A stretch of 64,000 nt of DNA. Origin: Desulfobacterales bacterium. GTDB taxonomy: Bacteria; Desulfobacterota; Desulfobacteria; Desulfobacterales; JANQIE01. Made by a program: the position numbers and the translations under genes. How positions within the stretch are numbered: position 1 is the stretch's first letter; every line of letters starts with the position of its first letter. The stretch is taken from contig JANQIE010000085.1 of the NCBI GenBank assembly GCA_028282295.1, positions 1 to 64,000 of the forward strand, in the 5' to 3' direction. Shown in pieces: positions 38,978 through 48,765 of this stretch. The notes beneath the pieces were generated by a model that was not told the origin of the DNA, ran no database searches, and worked only from the letters and a program-made list of their open reading frames with translations.

Positions 38978-39742
38978 TTACTGCTCGGCCGGTATCCACA
39001 GATTTTCGCCGTCGAACTGGATCATGTTCACATTTTGATAATCGATGCTGTCCAGCAGTTCAAATACCCTTCCCATGTTGTAGACGACAATCTTGGTCAA
39101 CGGTTCCAGCAGGTTCAGGTCGGACGACAGTTTTTTTTCCTGTATATTATAAATGTAGACCATTCGTTCCGAAAACTTCAGCAGTTTGCCGATCCCGGAG
39201 CTATAGCCCGAGGCGGCCGGCTCATCCGACCGGGGGGACAATTCCACCCCTTTGCGGTAAAAATAGTCTTTCAAGAGTTTAAAATGGATGTTCCAGATGT
39301 TGTCGCCGGGCTGGACGACGTGGATGCCGTAGAGGGCATCCTTGGATGCGGATGAGTCTGTTGCGGCGATATCTTTCTCCACAACTTCGCCTTCTTTAAG
39401 TTTGATTTCGTCCAGAATCGTCTGCATGCGCACCGTGGTGTCCCCCACCTTGATCGATTCGTCGGGCTTGACCAGCGCATCGAGCCCCTGCCCGACCCCA
39501 AGCTCGTCCTTGCGCGCTTGCATGATCGACTTCAGATCTTCATCTTTTTCAAGTTGGTCGTAATCGATCACCGTTTCCGGTTCAACCGCCACCTGCGTTT
39601 TGGGTGCGACTTGCGCGGCCGGTTGGACGGGCGTTTTACGGGAGAAGAATTGGGATGCAACTATGATAGCGATGAGAACCACCGCCAGGCACATGACGAT
39701 GAAGAACATTTTGCGCGATGAATCCAATGGCTGTTTCGGCAT
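38978..39742 (-). CDS. Single-pass membrane protein with LysM-like C-terminal region
   Basis: I do not recognise a named family. The 254-residue protein has a basic N-terminus, one TM (about 11-32, MFFIVMCLAVVLIAIIVASQ) and a Pro/Val linker. A C-terminal region contains YGIHVVQPGDNIWNIHFKLL, which looks like the start of a LysM repeat (PGDNIW), then KIVVYNMGRVFELLD. This topology places the C-terminus in the periplasm, possibly touching peptidoglycan (inference). ATG 39742 follows AGGGG and is 4 bp after the rng stop, so it is probably cotranscribed with rng. Confidence 0.6.
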   Translation of the reverse strand: MPKQPLDSSRKMFFIVMCLAVVLIAIIVASQFFSRKTPVQPAAQVAPKTQVAVEPETVIDYDQLEKDEDLKSIMQARKDELGVGQGLDALVKPDESIKVGDTTVRMQTILDEIKLKEGEVVEKDIAATDSSASKDALYGIHVVQPGDNIWNIHFKLLKDYFYRKGVELSPRSDEPAASGYSSGIGKLLKFSERMVYIYNIQEKKLSSDLNLLEPLTKIVVYNMGRVFELLDSIDYQNVNMIQFDGENLWIPAEQ

Positions 39743-39746
39743 GCTA

Positions 39747-41207
39747 TTAACCCCTGTTGATGCGACTGTCACCCGGCCCCATGCGGCGGTCGCCCTCGAT
39801 GCGGATCGATAGATCCCGTCGTTGCTCAAGATCGAGAATTTCTTTACGTTTGCGGTTTTGCAGATAATCGGCGACTTCCACCGGCAACACGCCGGTCACT
39901 TTGTGCGTCTCGGGCTTCAAGGTTTCCAGGCGCAGTCTGCGCAAAAAACTCAAGGCGAGCATTTCCGTGGACGGCACCAATCCCTTGCCCTGGCATTGCG
40001 GACAGGTGTGGAAATTGACAAATTCGATCGACGGCCGCAGGCGTTGACGATTCATCTCCAACAGCCCGAATCGCGACAGACGGCCCACCTTGCTGCGGGC
40101 GCGGTCGGTGCGCATATGCTCTCTGAGCGTTCGTTCAATCTGGGCCCTGTTTTTGGGCTCGCGCATATCGATAAAATCGATGACAATCAAGCCCCCCATG
40201 TCGCGTAAGCGCAACTGGCGCGCGATTTCCTCGGCAGCATCCAGATTGGTCATCAGTGCGGTTTTTTCGATCGACCGTTCGCGCGTGCCCTTGCCGGAAT
40301 TGACGTCGATGGCGACCAGGGCTTCGGTTTGTTCGATGACGATGCTGCCGCCGGATTTGAGATTGACGCGGCTTTCGAAAATCGACGCGATCTGGCTTTC
40401 CAGTTGGTATTTGGTGAAAATCGGCTTGGCGCCCTTGAACAGTTTTACAATATTACTACTACGCGGGGAGATCAGACTGACGAACTCCTTTACTTCCCGG
40501 AAGATCGAAGGATCGTCGATAAGAATCTCACTAATTTCAGGCGTCAGATAATCGCGAATGGAGCGCACCGATAAATTGCGTTCCTTATACATGAGCGTCG
40601 GCGCTTCGGCCTTGGTGCTTTTTTTGGCGATGTTTTTCCACATGCGCATCAGATAACGCAGGTCTTTGGAAATCTGGGTTTTGGTGCAGTTCTCTCCAAC
40701 GGTGCGCACGATGACGCCGTAGTCGTCGTCAATTTTGAGCTTTTCAATGATGTCTTTTAAATTCTGACGTTTCTCCTCGTCTTCGATTTTGCGCGAAATG
40801 CCGCGATTTTTACTCCCTGGCATCAAGACGATATAGCGTCCCGGCAGGCTGATAAAGGTGGTCAGCATGGCGCCCTTTTTGCCGATCGGATCTTTAACCA
40901 CCTGCACCAGCAGTTCCTGGCCTTTTTTGACCACATGCTCGATGGAACGGTCCCTGGAATGATTTTCCTGAAAATAGTCGTGATGAATCTCCTGGATTTG
41001 CAAAAAGCCGTGCCGCTCGGCGCCGTAATCGATAAAGGCGGCTTGCAGGCTGGGCTCCACGCGGGTTACGATACCTTTATAGATATTGCCGTGGGTAATT
41101 TCGCGCGCCGCGCTCTCGATGTGAAATTCATCCAGTTTGTTCTCTTTGACCACCGCAATGCGGCACTCCTCGGGGTCGACGGCGTTGATTAGGATTTTAT
41201 ATGTCAT
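39747..41207 (-). CDS. rng: Ribonuclease G
   Basis: This RNase E/G-type endoribonuclease matures the 16S rRNA 5' end and degrades mRNA. The 486-residue protein is RNase G length, without the long RNase E scaffold tail. The S1 domain (HGNIYKGIVTRVEPSLQAAF) is followed by DVNSGKGTRE and IVIDFIDMREPKNR, carrying the Mg-binding Asp pair. The Zn-link appears as CPQCQGKG. ATG 41207 is chosen; the upstream reading from 41252 adds an unlikely tail. Confidence 0.95.
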   Translation of the reverse strand: MTYKILINAVDPEECRIAVVKENKLDEFHIESAAREITHGNIYKGIVTRVEPSLQAAFIDYGAERHGFLQIQEIHHDYFQENHSRDRSIEHVVKKGQELLVQVVKDPIGKKGAMLTTFISLPGRYIVLMPGSKNRGISRKIEDEEKRQNLKDIIEKLKIDDDYGVIVRTVGENCTKTQISKDLRYLMRMWKNIAKKSTKAEAPTLMYKERNLSVRSIRDYLTPEISEILIDDPSIFREVKEFVSLISPRSSNIVKLFKGAKPIFTKYQLESQIASIFESRVNLKSGGSIVIEQTEALVAIDVNSGKGTRERSIEKTALMTNLDAAEEIARQLRLRDMGGLIVIDFIDMREPKNRAQIERTLREHMRTDRARSKVGRLSRFGLLEMNRQRLRPSIEFVNFHTCPQCQGKGLVPSTEMLALSFLRRLRLETLKPETHKVTGVLPVEVADYLQNRKRKEILDLEQRRDLSIRIEGDRRMGPGDSRINRG

Positions 41208-41654
41208 TTGAAAACTCGTGGTGCCGGGTTTTACCGACAGGCTAGGGTCCATCCGGGTTTGCTAGTTGACTTTGCTTGAAGTATTAGATTGTTAGGCTTA
41301 AGTCAAACTTTTTATGCCGCCGGTTCGCAGGCCGCGTCTTCCTGTCAGTGGGGTTTTCATTCTTTTGCCGCAGGGCAATCTCGCAGTTAGAAATCATCCG
41401 GATAATGTTGGTGGGCACGGCCCACTCTGCGTTATCAGATGTGCGCTTCAAATTTCCAAATGCGATTGTCCCGTCTTTTGCCCCGGCAGGCTTGCCAAAC
41501 CACCGACATTGTGGCATGAAAGAAAAATTCCAAAACGCGTGGCCTGAATCCGCTTTATTTTTCGAACGGTTACGAGTCACCCGATGCTGATCGGACAGTG
41601 CGAAAACCGTTCAGGCGAAATAAAATCACCATCAATTCCCAGGAATGCAAAACA
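41208..41654. other. rng-leuS divergent intergenic region
   Basis: No gene was seen. A promoter-like TTGACT at 41267-41272 with TTGTTA after 17 bp points rightward. A GTGGGC-family repeat lies inside (core TTGGTGGGCACGGCCCAC, 41408-41425) with imperfect outer arms GGGCAATCTCGCA (about 41375) and TGCGATTGTCCC (about 41462). Confidence 0.5.
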
Positions 41655-44261
41655 ATGGAACAGACCTACACGCCGCAACAAATAGAAGCCAAATGGCAGC
41701 AAACATGGCAGGACTGGCAATTGTTCACGGTTTCGGAAGATCCGGAAAAAGAAAAATACTATCTGTTGGAAATGTTCCCCTATCCGTCCGGCAAGATTCA
41801 CATGGGACATGTCCGCAACTACACCATCGGTGATGTGGTCGCCCGCTATAAACGCATGCGCGGTTTCAATGTCCTGCACCCGATGGGGTGGGACGCCTTT
41901 GGCATGCCGGCCGAAAACGCCGCCATTGCCAACCGGACCCACCCGGCCGAATGGACTTACGAAAACATCGATACCATGCGCGCCCAGTTGAAACAGATGG
42001 GCTTTAGCTATGATTGGAACCGCGAGATCGCCACTTGCCGGCCGGAGTACTATCGCTGGGAACAGTGGCTCTTTCTCAAGATGGTTGAAAAGAACATGGC
42101 CTACCGCAAGGAATCGTTTGTCAACTGGTGCGAAGATTGCCAGACGGTGCTGGCCAACGAACAGGTGGAGGCCGGCATGTGCTGGCGTTGCGGGCAAGCG
42201 GTTCGTCAGAAAAAACTGTGGCAGTGGTTTTTCAGAATAACCGATTTTGCCGACGATCTGCTGGTCCACTGCGATCAATTGCCGGGCTGGCCCGACAAAG
42301 TCATCACCATGCAGAAAAACTGGATCGGTAAAAGCTATGGCGCCGAGATCCGGTTTGCCGTGGCGGACTCGGAACAAGTCATATCCGTGTTCACCACCCG
42401 GCCGGACACGATTTTCGGCGCCACGTTCATGTGTCTGGCTCCCGAGCATCCCCTGGTTGTCGAGTTGTCCCAAGGGACCGCCGAAGAAAACGCGGTGCAG
42501 GCCTTTGTGGAAAAAATGGCGATGCAGGATCGCAGCGCCAAGGCGGTCGAAGGAAATGAAAAGGAAGGGGTTTTTATCGGCGCCCACTGCGTTAATCCGA
42601 TGACCGGTCAAAAGATGCCGATTTATACTGCCAATTTTGCCCTGATGGAATACGGCACCGGGGCCGTCATGTCTGTACCGGCCCATGATCAGCGCGATTT
42701 CGAATTTGCCCGCAAATACGAACTGCCCATCATTGCGGTGGTGCAACCGCAAGAAACCGCCCAGGACGAGCCCCTGACCCCGGACACAATGGAAAAAGCG
42801 TACGTGGGCGAGGGGATAATGATCAATTCCGGGCAGTTCAACGGCAGTCACAACAAGCAGGCCCAGCAGGATATAACCGCCCATTTGGAAGCAAACAAGC
42901 ACGGCCGCCAAACCGTGAGTTTCCGGTTGCGAGACTGGGGGATTTCCCGGCAACGCTACTGGGGCGCTCCCATACCGATGGTGCATTGTTCTATTTGCGG
43001 AATTGTGCCGGTACCTGAAACCGACCTGCCGATTTTGCTGCCCGAGGACGCGCAACTACTCGAGGGCGGCAAATCACCCCTGGCCACCCTGGAAACGTTC
43101 ATCCAAACCACCTGCCCCAAATGCGGCAGCGCCCAGGCGCGCCGTGAAACCGATACCATGGATACCTTTGTCGAATCTTCCTGGTACTTCGAGCGGTACT
43201 GCAGCCCGCGTTACGAAGACGGCATGTTCGACAAAGCCGCCGTCGATTACTGGATGCCGGTGGATCAGTACATCGGTGGGGTGGAGCATGCCATTTTACA
43301 TCTGTTGTATTCCCGTTATTTCACGCGCGTGTTGCACGAACTCGGCCTGGTCAGTTACAAGGAGCCGTTCACGCGGCTGCTGACCCAGGGGATGGTCTGT
43401 AAAGAGACCAACGCCTGTGAGACCCATGGGTTTTTACACCCGGACGACGTGCAGGTCCGCGACAAGCAGCTTTTCTGCAAGATATGCGGGCAGCCGGTCA
43501 CCACCGGGCGGGTCGAAAAGATGTCCAAATCCAAGAAAAATGTGATCGACCCCAATCTACTGCTGGATCGCTATGGAGCGGACACCACCCGCCTGTTTTG
43601 TCTGTTTGCCGCCCCCCCCGAGCGGGACCTGGAATGGAGCGAGCAGGGCGTGGAGGGCGGTTTCCGCTTCCTGAACCGGGTCTGGCGGTTGGCGGCCAAG
43701 TGGATCGGGATCGTCAAACCCGTAACCCCGTATGACGGCGTCCCCGGCCAACTGACCGGCGATTTGGCGGATCTGAACCGGAAGATCCATGAAACCATTT
43801 ACCGCGTAACCCGCGATATTGACGACCGGTTCCATTTCAACACGGCGATCAGCGCGGTCATGGAGTTGGTGAACGTTATGCACGGCATTGGCACCGACCA
43901 TGCCGACGACGATGACACGCCCGCGGTGATGCGCGCCGCCCTGGAAACGGTGGTGGTCTTGCTGGCGCCCATCGTGCCGCATTTCGCCGAGGAGATTTGG
44001 CAGACCCTGGGGCATACCCAAAGTATTGTGTGCGCCCCCTGGCCCGCCTACCGCGAAGACGCCCTTATCAAGGACGAGGTCCTGATCGTGGTGCAGGTCA
44101 ACGGTAAACTGCGCAGCCGGTTCAACCTGCCCGCGGACACCGATCAGGAAACGATCAAGCAGCAGGCATTGAGCGATGAACGAGTCCAAAGCTTTATCGC
44201 AGGCAAAACCATTCGCAAAGTGATCGTCGTGAAGAACAAGCTCGTCAATATTGTGGTGTAG
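41655..44261 (+). CDS. leuS: Leucyl-tRNA synthetase
   Basis: This class Ia enzyme charges tRNA-Leu. Its 868 residues are of normal length. HIGH-type signature is [25 protein letters not shown] is in [14 protein letters not shown]. The CP1 editing domain (about 225-420) has the [12 protein letters not shown] motif and [15 protein letters not shown]. Zn-type cysteine pairs occur in the insert (CPKCGSAQ). The ATG at 41655 follows AGGAA. lptE follows 50 bp later, a common bacterial pairing. Confidence 0.97.
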   Translation: MEQTYTPQQIEAKWQQTWQDWQLFTVSEDPEKEKYYLLEMFPYPSGKIHMGHVRNYTIGDVVARYKRMRGFNVLHPMGWDAFGMPAENAAIANRTHPAEWTYENIDTMRAQLKQMGFSYDWNREIATCRPEYYRWEQWLFLKMVEKNMAYRKESFVNWCEDCQTVLANEQVEAGMCWRCGQAVRQKKLWQWFFRITDFADDLLVHCDQLPGWPDKVITMQKNWIGKSYGAEIRFAVADSEQVISVFTTRPDTIFGATFMCLAPEHPLVVELSQGTAEENAVQAFVEKMAMQDRSAKAVEGNEKEGVFIGAHCVNPMTGQKMPIYTANFALMEYGTGAVMSVPAHDQRDFEFARKYELPIIAVVQPQETAQDEPLTPDTMEKAYVGEGIMINSGQFNGSHNKQAQQDITAHLEANKHGRQTVSFRLRDWGISRQRYWGAPIPMVHCSICGIVPVPETDLPILLPEDAQLLEGGKSPLATLETFIQTTCPKCGSAQARRETDTMDTFVESSWYFERYCSPRYEDGMFDKAAVDYWMPVDQYIGGVEHAILHLLYSRYFTRVLHELGLVSYKEPFTRLLTQGMVCKETNACETHGFLHPDDVQVRDKQLFCKICGQPVTTGRVEKMSKSKKNVIDPNLLLDRYGADTTRLFCLFAAPPERDLEWSEQGVEGGFRFLNRVWRLAAKWIGIVKPVTPYDGVPGQLTGDLADLNRKIHETIYRVTRDIDDRFHFNTAISAVMELVNVMHGIGTDHADDDDTPAVMRAALETVVVLLAPIVPHFAEEIWQTLGHTQSIVCAPWPAYREDALIKDEVLIVVQVNGKLRSRFNLPADTDQETIKQQALSDERVQSFIAGKTIRKVIVVKNKLVNIVV

Positions 44262-44311
44262 TACTTTTTTAAATATTACCGTTCAAAAGGAATTGACCGC
44301 GGTCAAAGGGT

Positions 44312-44833
44312 ATGGTTGAAGGATTGAAAAAAAGTCGGCACGGTCTGATTATAATTTTCATGGTTTGCCTGATGTCTTCCTGCGGGTTTCGCTTTGTCGG
44401 CGAGGGTAAATTCCCGGCCGACGTTCAGCGGATTTTTATTGCGATTTTCGAAAACCGCAGCAATGAAACCGGTGTGGAAAGCCTGTTTACCAATGACCTG
44501 GTCGATGAGTTTACCCGCAACCGCAAAAACGCCCTGGCCGCAAAGCCGGCCGCCGATGCGCAACTACACGGTGTAATCGAGTCGATCACGCAGGAAACGA
44601 TTTCCCGCAGCGGACAGCTCAGCGCCCTTGAGCGGCGCGTCCGTGCGGCGGTGGCCCTGCGCTTGACCGATTCCAACGGCCGCCTGTTATGGAAGCGCGA
44701 AGTGTCCGAAGAAGAAGAGTATGCCGTGGGCAGCAGTAATTCCGCAACCGAACGAAACCGCAAGGACGCCATCGAAGAACTCTCCAAACGCCTGGCCGAG
44801 CGAATCTACGATCGCCTGACGGATGATTTCTAA
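44312..44833 (+). CDS. lptE: LPS-assembly lipoprotein LptE
   Basis: LptE plugs the LptD barrel in the outer membrane. The 173-residue protein has a lipoprotein signal with lipobox LMSSCG (Cys24), then GFRFVGEGKFPADVQRIFIA, typical of the family. A conserved C-terminal ATERNRKDAIEELSKRLAERIYDRL is also present. Position after leuS supports the call. It implies an LPS-bearing Gram-negative outer membrane. Confidence 0.9.
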   Translation: MVEGLKKSRHGLIIIFMVCLMSSCGFRFVGEGKFPADVQRIFIAIFENRSNETGVESLFTNDLVDEFTRNRKNALAAKPAADAQLHGVIESITQETISRSGQLSALERRVRAAVALRLTDSNGRLLWKREVSEEEEYAVGSSNSATERNRKDAIEELSKRLAERIYDRLTDDF

Positions 44834-44866
44834 GTTTGCATTAATTTATTAAAAAAAGATGATTCA

Positions 44867-45166
44867 ATGGCGAAATTGGGAACCGAAAAGAAACCGGTAA
44901 GATTCAGGGCCCAGACTGAGGAAAGGCTGCAACAGCTTGCATCGCTTTGCGACCAAAACGGATGGCAATTTATCGGAGGGTACGAACCGGACGAGCCGGA
45001 AGACATATCCGAGGTTGAGTATATGTTGAATCCAGAGGACTTTGAATCACAGCCTCGTATGAGCCATGCCGATAACAGGACCATTGCATATGACGGCCCA
45101 AAGATCGGCCGAAATGAGCAATGCCCATGTGGAAGCGGTAAAAAGTATAAGAAGTGTTGCCTGTGA
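44867..45166 (+). CDS. SEC-C metal-binding motif protein (PBPRA1643-like)
   Basis: This 99-residue protein ends in a SEC-C zinc motif, [20 protein letters not shown] (C-x-C-x8-C-C), like the SecA tail. The N-terminal part ([20 protein letters not shown], then [20 protein letters not shown]) fits the short SWIM/SEC-C family. Role unknown; it may bind ribosomes or SecB as other SEC-C motifs do (family knowledge). The gene converges with rpsT. Confidence 0.85.
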   Translation: MAKLGTEKKPVRFRAQTEERLQQLASLCDQNGWQFIGGYEPDEPEDISEVEYMLNPEDFESQPRMSHADNRTIAYDGPKIGRNEQCPCGSGKKYKKCCL

Positions 45167-45183
45167 TGTGACAAAAGATTCAG

Positions 45184-45256
45184 CATCTGTTTTCGGCTGA
45201 AAACAGACGGTGAAGGGGGATACAGTCCTAAGACGGCCGAAGCGACGCTTCGGCCG
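45184..45256. terminator. Two hairpins between convergent SEC-C gene and rpsT
   Basis: CTGTTTTCGGCTGAAAACAG (about 45187-45206) and a 10-bp stem CGGCCGAAGC/GCTTCGGCCG with loop GAC (45234-45256) lie between the two gene ends. Neither has a long U-run, so terminator function is likely but not certain. Confidence 0.5.
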
Positions 45257-45321
45257 GTGCAATTCAGCGGTGCCCGGCGGTTTGCCGGATTCAAAATCTG
45301 AAGTTATTTTTTTCGCCAGCC

Positions 45322-45588
45322 CTAAGCTTTAAGGGCGTTGACCTTTTTGGTGAGCCGTGCGATTTTGCGGGCCGCGGTGTTGCTGTGGAGCACGCCTTTT
45401 TTGGCCGCTTTGTCGATGACCGACTGGGCGGTGTTCAAATGGCCCCGGGCGGCTTCGACGGCATTTTCGGATATGGCGGTATGCACTTTCTTGATGACGG
45501 ATTTGACGCGCGTTTTAACGACACGGTTGCGCAGTCGTTGGATGTTATTTTGTCGCGCTCGTTTTAAAGCGGATTTATGGTTTGCCAA
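45322..45588 (-). CDS. rpsT: Ribosomal protein bS20
   Basis: This 88-residue primary 16S rRNA-binding protein of the small subunit has the typical ANHKSALKRARQNNIQRLRN start and ends with HSNTAARKIARLTKKVNAL. The start is TTG at 45588 after AGGAG. E. coli rpsT also uses a UUG start, which is tied to its autogenous control, so the choice may be functional here too (inference). Confidence 0.97.
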   Translation of the reverse strand: MANHKSALKRARQNNIQRLRNRVVKTRVKSVIKKVHTAISENAVEAARGHLNTAQSVIDKAAKKGVLHSNTAARKIARLTKKVNALKA

Positions 45589-45719
45589 GGTGAAACTCCT
45601 TTCAAAGGTATTTGTTTAGAATCTGGATCAATTATATAAACCCTCTGTCGATGTCAAGCGTTTTTTATCGTCAGCCAGCGCCCATACCGATCATACCACT
45701 GGGTTGAATGCCGTAAAAC

Positions 45720-47294
45720 ATGTCTGAATCCCGACAAATTACCAAAGCCGCCGGCGTCGTGAGCGCGGCCACATTTGCCAGCCGTGTGCTGGGGTATATC
45801 CGCGATATGGTCATCGCCTGGTTCTTCGGCGCCGGGATGAGCGCGGATGCGTTTATCGCCGCTTTCACGGTGCCCAACATGTTACGGCGTTTATTTGGTG
45901 AGGGGACATTGAGCAGCGCGTTTATTCCGGTTTTTAGTGATATCTTGTCCCGGCAGGGAAAGAACGAGGCGCTGTGCATGGCGCAGGCGGCATTTCGATT
46001 GGTGGCTGTATTGCTTCTGGCGATCACGGTGGTCGGGGTTTTTTTGTCGCCTCAGATTGTCAAGCTTATCACCCCGGGATTCGGCAGTGTGCCGGAAAAA
46101 CTCGCGTTGACCATCCGGTTGACAAAGATCATGTTGCCGTATGTTTTTTTCGTCGGTCTGGTGGCGTTATGCATGGGCGTTTTGAACGGTCTGGATCATT
46201 TTCTGGCGCCGGCTCTGGCGCCGGTGATGTTGAACGTGGCTATGATCGGCGCGGTTTTGTGGTTGGCTCCGCGTTTTGACCAGCCGGTTTACGGATTGGC
46301 CGTGGGGGTTCTGATCGGAGGCGGATTACAGCTTTTGCTGCAATATCCTTTTCTAAAACAAAAAGGGTTTGCGTTCGACTTGTCGTCCCCCTGGCGTCAT
46401 CCGGGGTTGCGTCGCATCGGCGGCTTGCTGTTTCCGGTGGTGTTCGGGGCTGCGGTTTATCAGATCAATATTTTGGTTGATCGCTTCCTGGCGTCACTGC
46501 TGCCCGGTGGGAGTGTTTCTTATCTTTATTATGCCGATCGGTTGGTTCAGTTTCCTTTGGGCTTGTTCGGCATGGCCGCTGCGACCGCCAGCCTGCCGTC
46601 CCTTTCCAGGCAGGCCGCCCGCCAGGATCTGGCGGCATTTCGTCGGACCGTGACGGAGTCCTTGCGGCTGGTTTTGTTTATTATTGTCCCGGCAATGGTT
46701 GGCTTGGTGGTGTTGCGTGAACCGATAACGGTGCTGTTGTTTCAGCGAGGGGCGTTCGATGCCACGACCTCCCGATTGACCGCGGTGGCGGTTTTATACT
46801 ATGGTATGGGTCTGTGGGCGTTTGCTTCCGTCCGAATTGTGCTCGTGGCCTACTATGCGCTGCAGGATACGCGGACACCGGTTGTCTACGCGGCGATCGC
46901 CGTTGGTTTCAACATCGCCGCCGGCATCGTTCTGATGCGCTATCTGGACCACGGTGGACTGGCGTTGAGCACGTCGCTGGCTTCGGTGATAAACCTTGGT
47001 CTGTTGTTGCGGACCTTGCGGCGTAAACTGGGTCCCATGGGCTGGCGCGCCCTGGTGGCGGCACTTGTCCGAATCATCATTTGCGCGGGCGCTATGGGGC
47101 TTGGCGTTGGCATACTGGCCGGGCACTTGGTCGGTTCATATCACGACGGCACGCTTGTTCGGTTGTACGGTCTTGGCGTCAGTATACTTTCCGGGATCCT
47201 GATTTACGGTATTTGCGCGTTTTGCACGCGCAGTCCGGAATTAGGCAATATCATCGATTTCTTTCGCAAGCCCAAAGGGTTACAAAAAACGTGA
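45720..47294 (+). CDS. murJ: Lipid II flippase MurJ
   Basis: MurJ flips lipid-linked peptidoglycan precursor across the inner membrane. The 524-residue protein is almost wholly hydrophobic, with about 14 helices. It opens with the family signature TFASRVLGYIRDMVIAWFFG, then GEGTLSSAFIPVFS. LYYADRLVQFPLGLFGMAAA and the FQRGAFD segment are also typical. The ATG at 45720 has only a weak Shine-Dalgarno. Its stop overlaps the GTG of the FtsB-like gene. Confidence 0.95.
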   Translation: MSESRQITKAAGVVSAATFASRVLGYIRDMVIAWFFGAGMSADAFIAAFTVPNMLRRLFGEGTLSSAFIPVFSDILSRQGKNEALCMAQAAFRLVAVLLLAITVVGVFLSPQIVKLITPGFGSVPEKLALTIRLTKIMLPYVFFVGLVALCMGVLNGLDHFLAPALAPVMLNVAMIGAVLWLAPRFDQPVYGLAVGVLIGGGLQLLLQYPFLKQKGFAFDLSSPWRHPGLRRIGGLLFPVVFGAAVYQINILVDRFLASLLPGGSVSYLYYADRLVQFPLGLFGMAAATASLPSLSRQAARQDLAAFRRTVTESLRLVLFIIVPAMVGLVVLREPITVLLFQRGAFDATTSRLTAVAVLYYGMGLWAFASVRIVLVAYYALQDTRTPVVYAAIAVGFNIAAGIVLMRYLDHGGLALSTSLASVINLGLLLRTLRRKLGPMGWRALVAALVRIIICAGAMGLGVGILAGHLVGSYHDGTLVRLYGLGVSILSGILIYGICAFCTRSPELGNIIDFFRKPKGLQKT

Positions 47295-47578
47295 GCACAC
47301 GACATGCAATCTTGATGAGTCTGGGCGTCCTGATTTTGTTGGCTACGGCTTTGTACACCGTTTTTGGGGACAAAGGCCTGGTGGACGTGCTGCATTTGAA
47401 AGCTGAAAAAGCGCGCGTGACGGCGATCAATCAAGAGCTGACCGATGAAAATCTCAAGCTTTACCGTGAAATCGAGCGGTTAAAAAAAGATCCTGAATAT
47501 ATTGAGGAGGTCGCCCGCGGTGAACTCGGTGTTGTGGGCCAGGATGAGTTGGTCATCAAATTGAAAAAAGGCCGCTGA
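47291..47578 (+). CDS. FtsB/DivIC-type septum formation protein
   Basis: This 95-residue septum protein starts at GTG 47291, which overlaps the murJ stop (GTGA), so a longer reading from 47081 inside murJ is wrong. It has one TM (about 7-25, ILMSLGVLILLATALYTVF) and a coiled-coil (35-72, LKAEKARVTAINQELTDENL). A C-terminal YIEEVARGELGVVGQDELVI is the DivIC/FtsB signature. Likely part of the divisome FtsQBL complex. Coupling to murJ fits a cell-envelope role. Confidence 0.87.
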   Translation: MSTRHAILMSLGVLILLATALYTVFGDKGLVDVLHLKAEKARVTAINQELTDENLKLYREIERLKKDPEYIEEVARGELGVVGQDELVIKLKKGR

Positions 47579-47590
47579 TAAAATAATATC

Positions 47591-47735
47591 GTGTCCATCC
47601 GGAAATGGTAGATTTTGGCGCCCGGCAAGGCCCGAGCACTTTTTAAAACCGCAGGCATAGTCATGCTATGTCGAGGATTTTAAAAAATGCGAGAACGCCG
47701 CCGGGGGCCAAAAAATGCCATTTCCGGATGGACAC
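47591..47735. repeat. 145-bp hairpin repeat, copy 2
   Basis: Ends GTGTCCATCCGGAAATGG and CCATTTCCGGATGGACAC are perfectly complementary over 18 bp, and the inner TTTTTAAAA/TTTTAAAAA arms are present. The two changes relative to copy 1 in the terminal arms (A to G, with matching T to C) keep pairing, which suggests the fold is preserved. It lies between the ftsB-like gene and the TPR-like gene. Confidence 0.88.
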
Positions 47736-47762
47736 AACCTAACCCTAAATCAAGCAGGTATA

Positions 47763-48074
47763 ATGACGGACAACGATTTCAACACACTGACCATGGCCAA
47801 GCTGTACGCCGATCAGGGGTACTATGTCGAAGCCGCCGACGTCTATCGATTTCTCCTCAAGCAATCACCAGGCGATAAAGAACTTGAAAAGGCACTGGCC
47901 GATGTCGAAGCCCAGATCGAGCCCCCGGAACCGCAGCCGTTTGGCGCCGTTGAGAACGAGCAGTTTGAAGAAAAAGCAAATCTGGAAAAGTTGTTTGAGC
48001 AATTCAGCGACTGGCTGATCCGCTACCGCCGGGTACGTGATCTGCATCGAATAAAGCAAAAACTAGTAAAATAG
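47763..48074 (+). CDS. Small TPR-like protein
   Basis: The 103-residue protein has one TPR-like helix pair (MAKLYADQGYYVEAADVYRF, residues 11-30, then LLKQSPGDKELEKAL). An acidic linker and a basic helical tail (IRYRRVRDLHRIKQKLVK) follow. There is no signal or TM, so it is cytoplasmic. ATG 47763 follows GCAGGT; an upstream in-frame start lies within the hairpin repeat and is rejected. Function unknown. Confidence 0.75.
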   Translation: MTDNDFNTLTMAKLYADQGYYVEAADVYRFLLKQSPGDKELEKALADVEAQIEPPEPQPFGAVENEQFEEKANLEKLFEQFSDWLIRYRRVRDLHRIKQKLVK

Positions 48075-48206
48075 CACATTTAAAAATATGAATGCCTATC
48101 CGAACCAGTCCGGAGGTTCACTGCGGCCGGGACCGGGACGTGGGGGCGTTTGTGCCTATGCAATAAAAAAATGGGGTCGTTTACCATAGCAATATAAGGA
48201 GGATTG

Positions 48207-48704
48207 ATGCGCATCCAAAAAGGTCTTAACCTATCTTTGGCCGGGTTGTTATTGTTCGTCACATTCATGGGGCTCAGCGGATGCTCGGCCTTGAAGTCCC
48301 GTTCCAAGGGCGCGACGCCACCGGCAGCCTCAGCCAAATCAACGCAAGCCACACCCCGTTATTTTGAATTTGAAGATGTTTTGATTCCCGGTGAGTTGAA
48401 GATTGTGCGGGGGGCTTCGTTTGTATTCCAGGCGCAGGGTATGACGGCCGGTGTTCTGGCGTTTAAAGGGCGAGTGGAACTGCATTCGTTGATCACTTTT
48501 TTTGAAAAAAACATGGTCAAGGACAACTGGCAGGAGATTGCTTCGTTTAAATCACCACGTACGATGATGCTGTTTAACAAGCAGAATCGCTGGTGCGTAA
48601 TCAACATTCGTGATGGTGAGTTGAGCACGGCCATCGAGATCTGGATATCGCCGTCGAACGGCATGTCCGCGGGTAGTATTTCCGAAAGCGGTTTGTTGCG
48701 CTGA
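48207..48704 (+). CDS. Hypothetical outer-membrane lipoprotein
   Basis: The 165-residue protein has a lipoprotein signal with lipobox LSGCS (Cys24). A core contains YFEFEDVLIPGELKIVRGAS, FVFQAQGMTAGVLAFKGRVE and LHSLITFFEKNMVKDNWQEI. I recall related lipoproteins in other Desulfobacterota, but no function is known. ATG 48207 follows AAGGAGG; a TTG one codon earlier is also in frame. Confidence 0.75.
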   Translation: MRIQKGLNLSLAGLLLFVTFMGLSGCSALKSRSKGATPPAASAKSTQATPRYFEFEDVLIPGELKIVRGASFVFQAQGMTAGVLAFKGRVELHSLITFFEKNMVKDNWQEIASFKSPRTMMLFNKQNRWCVINIRDGELSTAIEIWISPSNGMSAGSISESGLLR

Positions 48705-48765
48705 TAACGATCTGCTGCTAAGGGCTCTGTAAACGCCAAACGTTGAATCGAGTTGAAGGTCCGTC

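Noticed and set aside
41577..43055. 492-codon minus-strand frame opposite leuS
   Set aside because: Shadow of leuS; no motif, start or ribosome site.
47081..47290. Longer reading of the FtsB-like protein inside murJ
   Set aside because: The GTG at 47291 overlapping the murJ stop gives a normal FtsB length; the longer part is a murJ shadow.
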